Shown in pieces: positions 42,842 through 54,696 of a stretch of 64,000 bases of DNA. Both the position numbers and the translations under genes were made by a program. This DNA comes from Selaginella moellendorffii (Eukaryota; Streptophyta; Lycopodiopsida; Selaginellales; Selaginellaceae): positions 1,040,091 through 1,104,090 of the forward strand of contig NW_003314279.1 of assembly GCF_000143415.4 (NCBI RefSeq), read 5' to 3'. Numbering within the stretch: the first letter of the stretch is position 1; each line of letters begins with the position of its first letter. A model generated the notes under the pieces. It saw only the letters and a list, made by a program, of their open reading frames with translations. It made no database searches and was not told the DNA's origin.

Positions 42842-45014
42842 CAATCACTCTTTCAACTTTCTTTCACAAGATCCAACACTAAATTTATGCCATCGAGTCA
42901 TACACTTGTCTAATATAAACATAATACCCTAGGTCAAGATAAAAGTTCATGGACAAGCACAAACTAAATGACCACTCGAATCCAACTCAACCACAATAAG
43001 CTCACCAACACATCTAGTCAATAGCTCTAAGCATGTTTTGAAGAGGCTAACTATGTATGATTAACACTTAATTGAAACTAAAGTAAAGACCATAAGATAG
43101 ACTCATATTGATACACAACTTCCTCATAAACAAAACTATAGTACGGGTACTAACATCTCAACCTCAAACAACTAAGTTGAACATCACCATCCTCAACCAA
43201 AACACAAGGCCACCAAGACTAAGTCAAGATTAGTGAGAGCTCACTACTCATAGAGTTTAACTAAATGCAAGGTGCAATTTGCAACCAAGTACAACACTAT
43301 AGAAGAAAAGCACAAGGGTCACCTTTCTTAGAAAAGTGCAAACAGCCACTTTTTTACACCAACTCCAGACTTTATTTAACTCAATTGCCTTAGCCCCAAA
43401 ATTCAATATCCTTTTTCATGTCACATCATACAAACTACCTACTAAGGTCTAAACTAACCAAAGTCAACTCCAACCCCTTCACTAGTTTGTATTGGCTTAC
43501 AAAAATGGAATGGTTTTTGGGCAAAGTGATCAACAAATCAACCATTGGAAAAGTCTAAAAAAATTTGTGGAAAATTTTCCATCCTAGAAAAAGAATGATT
43601 CCCAATCCAGGAATATATACTTTCAAAACTCAACCAACTTCCTCCTACCTACAACTTCACATAGGTTCACTTTAATATAAATTCTCATGACTCATAATAT
43701 GTTTAAGCCTCGAACACCATGCCCATATTTTCGATATCCAACACCGACATCTGTAAAATGCAAAATGAACATCCAAGGCTTGATCATGAAGATTATATCT
43801 TTGAACATCCACATTGCACTACCACTCTTCTTCAACCACCTTCAAAATCTAATATGAAGCCAAAACACTAATAAAAAAATTGACATGGAAAATCAAGCTT
43901 TAAAGAAAATTCCTCATCACTTGAAATAACAATGCCACTTTCACTAACACAAGTGTTAGTAATATCAATGCCTCAACTACACACTTTCTCCATCCAAAAT
44001 TTACTCGAAGTGCTAACGGATCAACTAACAACCTATAGCAAATGAATGTTATAACTTTTTCCAACACCTTATAGGTAAACTCAAGGAACTAAGGAACCAA
44101 CTTAAATATAGCATAATGGATCACTATCAAGAATTTGGTCAAAGTTACTACAATGCTACTACTTGCAAGTAGACTAGTTTCACCATCAACCACTTTGGGG
44201 TTGATTATCGTTTGTCCAAGCAACTTTGTAAACACATTACTCACTATCATATGGATATGATATAAGTATCACAATGACTTGATCATTAATTAAGCAACAC
44301 CATGAGCAACACCCATGTTATTACTTCAAAGGTTTATGTGAGCATCAAGTGCGAACTTGATTTGACAAAATGCAACATAAATGCCACACTCCACCAATAG
44401 AGATTTACAACACCAAACACCACCAACTTTGTTCACAACATAGACAAGCTTATATTACTCTCTTTCTGACCAAACTCAAAACTAATCCCACACCAAACTA
44501 CTCAAGGAGCAATAGCAAGGTTCCCCGGAAAAAAATTGAGCATTGTAACCTAAGTCTTCAATAATAAGCCTAGATAAAATGGTTTAGAACTTTACCGTTA
44601 TCCATCCCATGATTCACCACTTGTAAGACCATCATAACCAACATGCATCAAGATAGGGACTCTTGATTGCATAATGTGAACACGAGCAATAAGTCACACC
44701 TCGTTGCAAATCATATTTCCAAGGAGAGAAAATGATTTACATGTTTGATCCTTTGTCCCTGATGACTCTTTTTTCAGTCTCATCTTTGACTAAACCTCAA
44801 GCTTGCGTTGGCATTGCCTTCAATCCAATCCAAGAAAAGTTTATAAGAGAGCACGACAATGACTACTTGAACCAATAAACTAATCCCTATAGTCTTGATT
44901 GATCTATTTATAATCATGCTTAGGAGGATCCACTAGTGCTATGCTAAACAACTACGGACTAGCCTATTGCCACTCATAGCAAACCCAGGGAAGGTTTACT
45001 TTCACCCACAGTAC
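42842..45014 (-). other. Internal region of element F, second part
   Basis: AT-rich sequence with no supported gene; only short open frames. It begins with the CAATC duplication of C and ends with AGTAC, the left target duplication of solo LTR S. Confidence 0.65.
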
Positions 45015-45607
45015 TGTGAGACACAAAATCCCTAGGCCCCAAAGTGGAGCCGGAAGGGCGCCACATGGTAGTGGCCGAAGCGAGAGCCAAACGAGCGTAA
45101 CACGTTTGGACCAAAAGCTCCGACTTGAAAAGTCAAGAGCGGGAGTGGAACTCCCAACGAAGTGCTCGAGGAACGAGCACGAAGCGAGCAAAAGGCGAGG
45201 CTCCAAAAAGGGACCCAAAAGGACCAACACATGACACGTGGGAGTGTCCGAGATGGACTTTAGTTGGAGTCCGAAGTGGAGTCCGAGATGGACCCGAGTT
45301 GGAGTCCGAAGTGGAGTCCGAGATGGACCCGAGATGGAGTCTGAGATGGAGTCCGAGATGGAGTCCGAGGTGGACCCGAGATGGACCCGAGTTGGAGTCT
45401 GAAGTGGAGTCCGAGATGGAGTCCGAGATGGAGTCCGAGGTGGACCCGAGATGGACCCGAAATGGAGTCCGAGATGGAGTCCGAGATGGACCCGAGATGG
45501 AGTCCGAGATGGAGTCCGAGGTGGACCCGAGATGGACCCAAGATGGAGTCCGAGATGGAGTCCGAGATGGAGTCCGAGATGGAGTCCGAAGTCAAGACCG
45601 AGACCGG

Positions 45608-45639
<32 letters not shown>

Positions 45640-46747
45640 TCGGGACCAAGACCGAGACCGAGGCCGAGGCCGAGACCGAGCCCAAGCCCGAGTCCGAGTC
45701 CGAATCCGAGTCCGAGTCCGAGTCCGAGTCCGAGTCCGAGTCCGGAGCCTGAGAGGGTGAAAGCCCAAAGCGTTCATCTCCCAGACCCTGGGGGGTTTGG
45801 TGAGCTCCAAAAGTATAGTAGGGGGAGGACTGCAGTGGAGCCAGTTTGGCCAGGAAAGGCCAGTTTGGCCCAGGAAGGCCGGACCCAGTGTTGGGTGATG
45901 AGCTGCCCACTGGGAAGTCCAAGACTAGAGTGAACACGGACCGACAAGCGGGGTAGCTTGGTGAAGTGTTCAAGAGCCGGCTCTAGTTCCCCCGGGAGAT
46001 CGACTGGCCGATGCTCCCAGTCCAAGTGTGGGTGGCACTACCTACTTGGATACCTGGTGTGGCTCAACGGAACCCGCTCTAAGCCCATGGCTAGAGCACC
46101 CAAGGGCAGAAGGCGAGGAGAGTACCCACGTGGCTCGCGCAAGGCCACGGTGTTCCGAAATGTTGTCCCAAAGGCCCAGACTGTGGAAAGGAAGAGGAGT
46201 AGTCCTCTGGGGTAGTGACCAAGGACACAGTCGTGTGGTGAGGAAGTCCCAGAGGACTGTGGGACTTAGTGGTCGGGCCTGTGGGCCTCAATCCAGTGGC
46301 AGTGTTGGCAAACACAGCCAGGGGCAGAAAGGGACTTGGTAGGAACTGACAAAGGGACTTTGGGGAAGGCGATTCCCCAGGTCTGTGGGCATCCTAAGGA
46401 TGCTAAGGAGTGGATCTAGGATGACCACTCGTGGACACATGGCCCAGTCTTGGAGGGACGGGATGGTGATGCAAGTGGTATTGGACCACTAGTGCAGCAA
46501 AAGTGAATGGGCATGGCCTTAGCGTAACGGGCCGAGATGTCAGTGGTACCTTTGGGTGTTGGTCTTGGGACCGGACACGTGGAGCACTTGGACCAGGTGC
46601 AAGTGTTGAGTGGCAAGGATGCCATTCTCGGGGCTAGCAAGTCCCAAGTCCTGAATTGGACTTAAGGAGGTTGTGAGTGAGACTCCTCCAAGTGGTCGAA
46701 GGTGTGGTTAAGTGACTAAAGTAGAATGAAAAATTTAGTCCCTTACA
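45015..46747 (+). mobile_element. Solo LTR 'S' of the A/B family
   Basis: 1,733 bp, starting TGTGAGACACAAAATCCC and ending TTTAGTCCCTTACA, flanked by AGTAC at 45,010-45,014 and 46,748-46,752. There is no internal region and no second LTR at this site, which is what LTR-LTR recombination leaves behind. Minisatellite at about 45,246-45,744. Confidence 0.93.
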
Positions 46748-47067
46748 AGTACATGGAACAACTCATGGAACCACCAATAGGCTAACATTAATCCTACCAA
46801 CTCAAAGTGTAACCTTGAGTTGCTAATGTGCCTCACTAACGAGTCCAAGCGCAAACTCATGCAAAATAGTATACCTCAAATCCATTCTATGAGCCCAAGA
46901 GCAAGCTCACATCATAAGGTACAACAAGGTAACCAAATCTATACCCAAGAAACAATTGCAAAATCTTTGCACCCAAATATGTACCCACTCAAATCATTGT
47001 TTTCATCTCTTCATATACAACAAGACTAGTTGCCCAATCTTATTGAATAGTACTTGCTGAAATGTAT
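46748..47067 (-). other. Internal region of element F, third part
   Basis: AT-rich, gene-free sequence between solo LTR S and the primer site of F. Confidence 0.6.
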
Positions 47068-47079
47068 CCTCTGATACCA
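47068..47079 (-). promoter_or_regulatory. Primer-binding site of element F (initiator tRNA-Met)
   Basis: On the minus strand TGGTATCAGAGG, matching the plant initiator tRNA-Met site in 11 of 12 positions and lying 2 bp from the right LTR. Confidence 0.82.
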
Positions 47080-47081
47080 AA

Positions 47082-48201
47082 TGTAACGCACATGGTTTTT
47101 ACCCTTTATTCTATGGTGATTTACCATAGGATAACACCATGAAGCGAAACTTAAACCTTCCATGTGCCATGTGTCATATGCCACGTCTCCAAAGGACAAT
47201 GGTGTGGAACCCGAGGTTTAGGGCCTTAGGCCACTGAACGAAGGAACGGTGCCAAACTCCCAAGCATGGACCAAGGAGTGATGAAACCAGATCACGGAGC
47301 AACTCCCGAGCATACAGCCCAAGGAGCGAAGGGCAAGAGCCCGAAACGACTTGGAACAGTCCTAGAGCAACCAGCATCCCAATGCCATGACAAGCATGCA
47401 AAATGGAGCCAAATGAAGTCTAACATTATTTCAGCATACTGGTGGCCTAATGCAAGGATATGGGTACTCCACCAGCTAGCATGGTGTGGAGCTTGGGCTT
47501 AGACCCAAGCCGGACGCAGAACAAGGACAAACACACAAGCAGGAGCTAAACGTCGGCTATGCCCGACCTACCCACTATCTCTACTATACATTTGAAACCC
47601 CCTATAGCCCACCCCCCCCCCACTGAGGAACACATGCTTTAGGCTTTCACCCCAAGCCACCTTTAGTACCAGGAATTAGTCTCTAGGACAAGCTCGAAAC
47701 TTACTAAATATGGAATGTCCTTAGATTGCGAATTTGGATATGGGACGAACACCCTTGTGTTCAGAACAATCTTTACATTCCGTAGATATGCCATATGAGT
47801 AAATCTGGATATTTTCCATAAATAGCATTTGGGACCGAAATGAGACTAACACAAAGGGCATGATAGCAAAGGTGTTTAACAGACACAATAAGCTATCATC
47901 CAGCGATATTAAGGGACTAGTCTTAATATGCAAGGGTTCTTGTCAAACTAGTGCAAGACAAAGCAAAAGAAAACTAAAAATCCAAGCCAAATATGCTTGG
48001 GTAAATAGACATTTAAAAATTCATTCCTTATGGTTGTGCGGCCAAGTACAGATGCAAAATCTAATTTACTAGCACTTGAACAAGAGGGACTAATAAAGGG
48101 TCCAACAATACCGACCTCTTGCCATCGTGGTAGTAAGGAAAGAGTGTCTGTAAGGACTGGCCGACAAGTAACTTTCGATACCCGAAATCACATTTGCGAC
48201 A
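47082..48201 (-). repeat. Element F right LTR (5' LTR)
   Basis: 1,120 bp, plus-strand ends TGTAACGCACATGG and TTTGCGACA. It is uninterrupted and shows the site (47,486-47,490) that element A occupies in the left LTR. Confidence 0.85.
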
Positions 48202-48274
48202 TAGATGATTGCTTTGGGATTTCACCACATAACCTATATTAGTATTCGGACTCAAACTCGACCTTGGACTTAGT

Positions 48275-49469
48275 TGTAAGGAACCGACTCCCCGAGATGT
48301 CGTAGGATAAAGGATCTCCGAAAGCATGACCAAAATGACAAAGAGTTCATCGAATGGGACTGAGTCGAAGATCAAGTCCAAGACCGACTCCGAGACCAAG
48401 TTCGAGATAGAGTCCGGGATCGAGCCGAGGCCGAATCGGAGACCAAGTTCAAGACCGAGTTCGAGACAGAGTCCGAGATCCAAATCAGGTCCGAGACCAA
48501 GTCCGAGGTCGAGTCCGAAGTCGAGTCCGAGATCGGGTTCGAGATCGAGTCTGAAATCGAGTCCAAGACCAAGTCCGAAGTCGGGTCCGAGATCGAGTCT
48601 GAAATCAAGTCCGAGACCAAGTCCGAAGTCGGGTCTGAGATCGAATCTGAGACTAAGTCCAAATACTAATACGGATCAAGGGGTGAAAGCCCAAAGCATG
48701 CGTCTCCCAAGGGAGGGGGGGGGGGGGGGGGGGGCTCCAGGGGGTTCCAAAAGTATAGTAGGGATAGTGAGGTCCAGGAACCAGTCTTGAAGGAACTCTC
48801 CAGTGGGGCTTCCAAACCGACTTGAGATTNNNNNNNNNNNNNNNNNNNNNNNNNNNNNNNNNNNNNNNNNNNNNNNNNNNNNNNNNNNNNNNNNNNNNNN
48901 NNNNNNNNNNNNNNNNNNNNNNNNNNNNNNNNNNNNNNNNNNNNNNNNNNNNNNNNNNNNNNNNNNNNNNNNNNNNNNNNNNNNNNNNNNNNNNNNNNNN
49001 NNNNNNNNNNNNNNNNNNNNNNNNNNNNNNNNNNTCGAGATGGAAGTGGGGGGGTAGAGGTACCCATACCGGGCCGTTAGGCCACGGTGTTTCACCCCGA
49101 CGTCCCGAAGCAAGTGTTGCACCCAAGGCTTGGGATTTAGAGGGTCCCATAATCAAGTCTTGATGTACCAAGGGGTGTTAGGAACTTGGAGGTTTGGTGT
49201 GTTTGGCTGCTTGTGCCTGCGGGGAGTGTAGGCGAACCTTAAGTCCAGTCTAACCCGGGGAGGGGGATTGGGAGAGATTTGGGAATCCGTAGATGGATGG
49301 CTAACACTCCGTTGCTCATGCAGTGAGTAGCTGAAACCAAGTAAGACCAAGTAGGAGCTGGTACAATAAGCGGGAACCTTGGCGAGGGAACTTAACACAA
49401 GCCAAGGCGGTATTGGTCGGATAAACAAGGTAAGCTGGCAAATTGGAAAGGAAAAATTTGTGACTTACA
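48275..49469 (+). repeat. Element D 5' LTR (contains an assembly gap)
   Basis: About 1,195 bp, including 205 N at 48,830-49,034. The missing sequence corresponds to about 55,200-55,410 in the 3' LTR, of similar length. A G-run of about 20 at 48,715-48,733 lies before the gap. Confidence 0.9.
48830..49034. other. Assembly gap (205 N)
   Basis: A run of unknown bases inside the 5' LTR of element D. Open frames crossing it are meaningless. Confidence 0.99.
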
Positions 49470-49472
49470 ATT

Positions 49473-49484
49473 TGGTATCGGAGC
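49473..49484 (+). promoter_or_regulatory. Primer-binding site of element D (initiator tRNA-Met)
   Basis: TGGTATCGGAGC, 3 bp after the 5' LTR, is identical to the site of element A including its one deviation from TGGTATCAGAGC. Confidence 0.85.
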
Positions 49485-49528
49485 CTTTTCCTCAGTTCTA
49501 GCGAAGGATAGAGGCGGATTGTTGGGAG

Positions 49529-50640
49529 ATGGCAAAGGCAGGGCATAAGCAAACCCAGGCGGAGACGGAACCTCCGCCAGAGTTGGAGCCTCCGGTCGAA
49601 CATGGATGAGGAATCCATGCATGAGGAGGACTCTAGTGAGGAAACTTCCAAACAGGAGTCCGGTGGCGAGGTTCGATCATCCAAGGCTCAATTGGATGTT
49701 CTAGAAGGACAATTGGCGCAGACCAATGCCCTACTGGAGACTCTCGTACACAAGCTAAAGCGTGACGAGAAGCGGAAGAAAAAGTGAAAGACTGCGGATG
49801 CTGGCAGTGCAGAAGGTGCGGACCCTTCGGCAGGAACTGAGGCAAAACCAAACAAGGTGGAACAGACCGAAGTGGAATCAGTCCCTCATGCAGTTCCCAA
49901 GTACAAACCAAAGCCCCCACCGGTCTTCAAGGGAGTGAACGACTATAAGGTGGTGGAGGATTCGTTTTACGATATGGAGGACTACTTCCGAGTGTTGCGG
50001 TTACCGAGATCAGAGAAGGTCCCATGTGCAAAACCATACTTGGCGGATAATGCCAAGTCTTGGTGGAGAATGATAGAGGCCAACGAAGGACCGGTGGCCA
50101 CTTGGGAAATGATGAAGGCGAGGATCCACGCAACTTACGTTCCTCCGAATGCTACTCTGCATCTAAAGGACGAGCTGAGTAGGCTGAAGCAGAGTGGAAC
50201 CATTTAGGAGTATGTGAATGGGTTTATGGCAAAGAGGATACTTGTCACGGACATGGGGGATATGGATGCGTTCCATGCCTCCATATTAGGTTTGCAAACC
50301 TGGGCTCGCGGTGAGGTGATGCGGTGGAACCCGACCAACTACAAGGAAGCGTTGGATGCAGCCATCAAGGTGCATTTCAACGATAACTTGTGAAAGGGGA
50401 ACACGACGGGGTCAGAATCCATGTTTAGCAAAGGGGCCAAACCAAGAGGAACGTATAGCAGAGGGAAATTCAAGAAGAGTTTCTCTAAAAATGAGTCCTC
50501 GAGGTTCTAGAAAGGCAAATCTGGTGGCCAGCGAGCGAGTACGTGGGGGAGTCAAGCAAAAAGAGACAAACCCACGGATAAGAAGGTCAAGTTGTATAGC
50601 AACGTATGGGAAACAACGTATGCTACAACTGCGGTGAAGT
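49529..50640 (+). pseudogene. gag of element D
   Basis: A likely start at 49,529 (MAKAGHKQTQAE) shifts frame near 49,600 into a coiled-coil-like stretch (QLDVLEGQLAQTNALLETLV), then the capsid core (PPVFKGVNDYKVVEDSFYDM, ADNAKSWWRM, THLKDELSRLK-like). Stops lie at 49,785, 50,205, 50,391 and 50,508. A further frameshift near 50,600 leads into the zinc knuckle in the pol frame. Confidence 0.82.
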
Positions 50641-53395
50641 GGGACACTTTTTGAAGGAATGTCCTTACCCGAAGAAGGCCAGAGCCAATATGGCCATCAA
50701 GTCGGGTGAAGTCCAAACTGAGGTATGTGATCTAGTCCCTAACTCAAAGTTACTCATTACACGAGCAACTTTGGTAGAGAGTTGTTCGCGACATCTACTA
50801 GCCCTCCGAGGGAAGCTTGGAGGTAGCTTTGTTAAGATCCTTATTGACACGGGTGCTTCGGATAATTTTGTGGCTGCAAACATAGTCCGGCAAGCCAGAC
50901 TAACGGTGCAGCGGCTAGGCGAACCAAGGACTATAGAGTTTGTTCAAGGTAGCCAAAGCACCGATGAGGTACTTCGACAAGCGAGAGTCGAAGTAGGGAC
51001 ATGGAAAGTAGACATGGATTTCACCGTGTTGGACATGGCAGGATTTGACGTGATCTTCGGAATGGATTGGTTCAATCGGTTCGTGGTAGCCCTGTATGGA
51101 CAAGGTAGGAACCTTGTAGTACTGGCGAATGCCCAAGGAAGAAGATCTAGGGTGGAGGCCCAGGATCTAAACGTAGGGCAAAGCAAGGCCAAAGAGTCCT
51201 GCTTAAACCTGGTGTCCACGAGAGGACAACTCACTAAAGGAACTAAGGCAGCCTTTTTGTACTTACTCTCAGTGAAGAGTAACAAAAAGACATGAATGGA
51301 AGAAGTACCTTTAGTGATCCAACGGGTGTTGGACCAATTCCAGGATACCATATCGGAGGAGCTACCGACGGGGTTGCCCCCCGCACGACCGATAGAACAT
51401 AAGATTGAGTTGGTCGATGGTGCTGAGGCGGTGGTTCGTCCCCCCTATCGTTTGAACGAAAAAGAACTCAAGGAGCTCAAGTGCCAACTAGAGGAGTTGG
51501 TGGACAAAGGGTATGTTAGGTTGAGCAAGTCACTGTATGGGGCGCCGGTGTTATTTGTGAAAAAGAAAAATGGATCTATGCGCATGTGCATAGATTACCG
51601 GTTGCTCAACAAGTATACAAAGAAGAACAAGTACCCTTTGCCCAGGATTGAGGACCTATTCGATAGGTTGGGAAAGGCAAAATACTTCTCGAGGTTTGAC
51701 CTAAGGTCAGGATACTACCAAATTAGGGTAGCCGAGGAAGATGTCGAGAAGACAACCTGTCGAACAAGGTATGGGAGCTTTGAGTTTCTGGTGATGCCCT
51801 TTGGGCTGTGCAATGCACCGGCAACGTTTTCAGCATTGATGAACCATATCTTTGTACCCTATCTGGATCACTTCGTGGTCGTCTATATTGACGACATCCT
51901 GATCTATAGCAAGACGCTAGAGGAGCATGCCGAACACTTGCAAAGGTGTTTGAGAAACTAAGGGAACACAAACTATATGCTAAAGAGAGAAAATGTGACT
52001 TTGCCCAACAAGAGGTAAAGTTTCTTGGGCATGTGGTGGGCCAGAACGGGCTCAAGGTGGACCCGGAGAAGGTCCAAGCAATCCAGGAATGGGAGCGACC
52101 ATCGAATGTACATGAGTTAAGGGCGTTTTTGGGGCTATGCAACTACTGCCGAAAGTTTATCATACACTATTCGAGAGTAGCCCTGCCCTTAACGGACCAA
52201 ACAGGAAAAGGGAAGATGGTATGGACAGCGGAATGCGAGGCGGCATTCGTCCACCTCAAAGAAAAGTTGAGGAAGGCTCCTGTGTTGGCATTACCAAACT
52301 TTGGTAAGGACTTTGAGGTAGAAACAGATGCTTCGGACTTTGCGTTGGGCGCAGTTTTGAAGCAAGACAACCATCCAGTAGTGTTCTTCTCGAAGAAGTT
52401 AGACAAGGCTCAAAGGAAGTGGCCTGCCCATGAGAAGGAATTGTTTGCGGTGGTCAAGGCGCTCAAGGAGTGGCGACACTACCTTGGGAGACACTTCAAG
52501 GTTTACACGGACAATGTGGCAACAAAACACTTCTTGTCACAGCCCGACTTGAGAGGGAAACAGGGTCGGTGGGCCAATGCCTTGGCCGAGTTTGATTGCA
52601 AGATTCTGTACAAGCCTGGGAAGAGCAACATTGTGGCGGATGCGCTAAGTCGAAAAGCGAGCTTGAGGTTGGCAATATCTAGCGCAATAGCAACCTTCTA
52701 GGACGATGTGCGGACAGCATATGAGAACGATGGTCTAGCACAAGAAGTGTTGCTGAGGAATCTAGAGGCACGGGAAGCTCACCAGAGAGGTGAGCTGCCA
52801 ACGGAAGAGAAAACGGGCTATGTGGAACGCAATGGACTCATCTATTACAAGCAAACGAGGGTGTATGTTCCAGAAGGGGAACTAAGGAAGGTAGCCTTAG
52901 AAGAGTGTCATGACGGACCCCTTGCGGGATACGGCGGAGTGCCCAAGACGATAGGCTTACTCAAGAGGAAGTACCATTGGCCCAATATGGCTAAGGACGT
53001 CCAAGACTATGTAAAGACATGTCTAACATGTCAGCAGGTCAAAGCCGTGACTAAGGCTAGTGGGGGCTTGTTGCAAAGCATCCCAATTCCAGATCGTCCG
53101 TGGAAATGTCTTACGATGGACTTCATCACGGGACTCCCCCCAAGCAAGGGGTTTGATGCAATATTCATGGTGGTGGACCGATTTTCAAAAATGGGTCATT
53201 TCATACACACCACAACGGAAGTGGATGCGGAAGGTGTGGCGAAGCTGTTCTTCAAACAAGTGGTTCGAGTGCGGGGAAGGCCAGAAGAGATCATCTCAGA
53301 TCGAAATAAGATCTTCACTAGTAGGTTCTGGAGGACTCTCCTGGAACAATATCGCACCAAGTTGAAATTCAGCACAGCCTATCACCCACAGACAG

Positions 53396-53442
53396 GTATG
53401 GGGTATTAAGTCAAGTTTGGTGGCACTAACACTTCTTGACAG
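53396..53442 (+). other. 47-bp intron-like segment in the integrase of D
   Basis: It starts GTATGG and ends TTGACAG, with CTAAC (a good branch-point match) 12-17 nt before the end. Removing it joins YHPQT to DRQTERVN, the conserved block around the catalytic Glu, in frame. It contains an in-frame TAA if retained. The size matches introns of host genes in this window (47, 48, 56, 58 bp). Confidence 0.7.
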
Positions 53443-53860
53443 ACAGACAAACAGAAAGGGTGAATAGGCACCTGGAGAATTATTTGCGATGCTATGTCTC
53501 AAGAGACCAGACCGATTGGGTAAGTCATTTGGGACTTGCGAAAATGTGTTATAACAACTCACCACATTTGAGTATCGGGGTGAGTCCATGGGAAGTCATC
53601 AATGGGCGAGCTATTGAAGGTCCTGTGGAACTTGGCGTGGCTAAGTATTATGGAGAGTTACCTGCAGTGGAGGCATTCACGGCGGAAAGGCTCAACATTT
53701 GGAATCTAGTGAGGGATTCCTTGGAATGTGCTCAACAAAGGCAAACCAAGTACGCAAACCAAAAGTGCCGGGATGTAGAGTTCCAAGCTAGGGAGAAGGT
53801 GTGGCTGAACACCAAGAACCTCAGGTTACCAAGTGGGATCAGCCGGTAGTTGACCCAAAG

Positions 53861-53909
53861 GTAAAAATGTATGTATTCCTGTAAATGAATTGATCTTCAG
53901 TTCCCTAAG
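53861..53909 (+). other. Second intron-like segment in D pol
   Basis: Donor GTAAAAATG at 53,861; acceptor at 53,900 (CTTCAG, 40 bp) or 53,909 (CTAAG, 49 bp). Both restore frame. The longer one gives LTQSKFTGPYEI, closer to the usual GPY module. A TAG just before it (53,847) is a separate mutation. Confidence 0.55.
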
Positions 53910-54399
53910 CAAGTTCACAGGGCCTTACGAAATTGAGGCACAAATCGGTAAAGTGGCTTACTAACTCCGACTTCCTCAAGAGATGGGGAAGATGCACCCA
54001 GTGTTCCACATGAACTTACTCAAGCCGTACTTTGAGAATCTGCTTCGCAAGGACCAAGGAAGACCTTTACCTAAGGTTATCCAAGGGGAAGAGGAATACG
54101 AAGTCGAGGCCATCCTCAATGCGTGCAAGAGCAAGCGACAAGGATGCAAGGTGAGAAAGTTCCATGTGAAGTGGAAAGGATTTCCACACTACGAAGCAAT
54201 ATGGGAACCGGAGGAGAACCTAGCGAACACACTAGATTTAGTGGAGGAATTTCTGCAAGGCAGAACTCTATATACTTATGCAAAGTTCAATTAAAAATAT
54301 CAATTTGCAAAGTTGAGCAAGTGGCATGTGTTAGGACCCGAAGGCGCGCCGAAGGTAAGCTAATTAGCATGAGTTAGCTAGGTTGACCAGCCGTAGGGC

Positions 54400-54630
54400 A
54401 CTACACCCGACTCCCCGCGGGGATGTCGAATCCATAGACGTATTCTACGGAGGTTGGGTTCGAGTCCCAACCCCCTAGCAAAGCAAGGCTGGGTTCAAGT
54501 CCCGACCCCATACTAGGGCGTGGTGAGGTGAGGAGTATAGGGACACCTATACTCTGTTGTCATGGGCTCTTGGCCGGGGAGGCTAATTTAGGCACACCGC
54601 TAAGTGGGGGGATGCCCAGGAGACATGGTC
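54400..54630 (+). other. Post-pol region of D shared with elements A and B
   Basis: Contains the motif pair GGTTCGAGTCC (54,457-54,467) and GGTTCAAGTCC (54,492-54,502), ACTAGGGCGTGGTGA, and GGCACACCGCTAAGTG. All have counterparts in the non-coding internal region of A (about 21,000-21,380). Confidence 0.7.
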
Positions 54631-54655
54631 AACAAGTCGTAGGATAAAAAGAGAC

Positions 54656-54675
54656 GTTCGATGTGGGCATCGAAC
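54656..54675 (+). other. Conserved hairpin next to the 3' LTR of element D
   Basis: GTTCGATG, loop TGGG, CATCGAAC: the same 8-bp stem as in A, with a changed loop. It is followed by TTCTTCTATGGGTGGTGGAG before the LTR. Confidence 0.7.
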
Positions 54676-54696
54676 TTCTTCTATGGGTGGTGGAGT

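Larger units (their letters stand above)
16264..48201 (-). mobile_element. LTR retrotransposon 'F' (minus), heavily interrupted
   Basis: Two LTRs in the same orientation: left 16,264-16,674 plus 24,372-25,084 (about 1,124 bp, split by element A) and right 47,082-48,201 (1,120 bp). On the plus strand they run TGTAAC...GACA/AACA. A primer-binding site for initiator tRNA-Met adjoins the right LTR, and a purine tract adjoins the left LTR, so the element reads on the minus strand. After removing inserts C and S, about 4.9 kb of internal sequence remains, AT-rich and without recognisable gag or pol, so it is either non-autonomous or very decayed. The flanks are AGAGA and TAGAT, not a clear duplication, but both sides continue the same R LTR. 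Confidence 0.82.
50606..54294 (+). pseudogene. pol of element D (protease-RT-RNase H-integrase-chromodomain), with intron-like inserts
   Basis: In order: zinc knuckle CYNCGEVGHFLKEC, protease (KILIDTGASDNF), RT from about 51,296 ([21 protein letters not shown], intact [10 protein letters not shown]), RNase H (ETDASDFALGAVL), integrase zinc region (second His replaced: LAGYGG), catalytic core (MDFITGLPP, ISDRNKIF, YHPQT|DRQTERVN), GPY module and chromodomain (KFHVKWKGFPHYEAIWEPEENL). Damage: TGA at 51,293, a 1-nt deletion near 51,946, TAG at 52,699, TAG at 53,847 and TAA near 53,962. Two short GT-AG segments, 53,396-53,442 and from 53,861, interrupt conserved integrase text and restore it when removed. 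Confidence 0.9.

Noticed and set aside
48715-48733. G-run as a polypurine tract
   Set aside because: It lies inside the LTR of D, not next to the 3' LTR start; the true tract is before 54,697.
48653-49171. Frames of 84-172 codons across the N gap
   Set aside because: They consist mostly of unknown bases.
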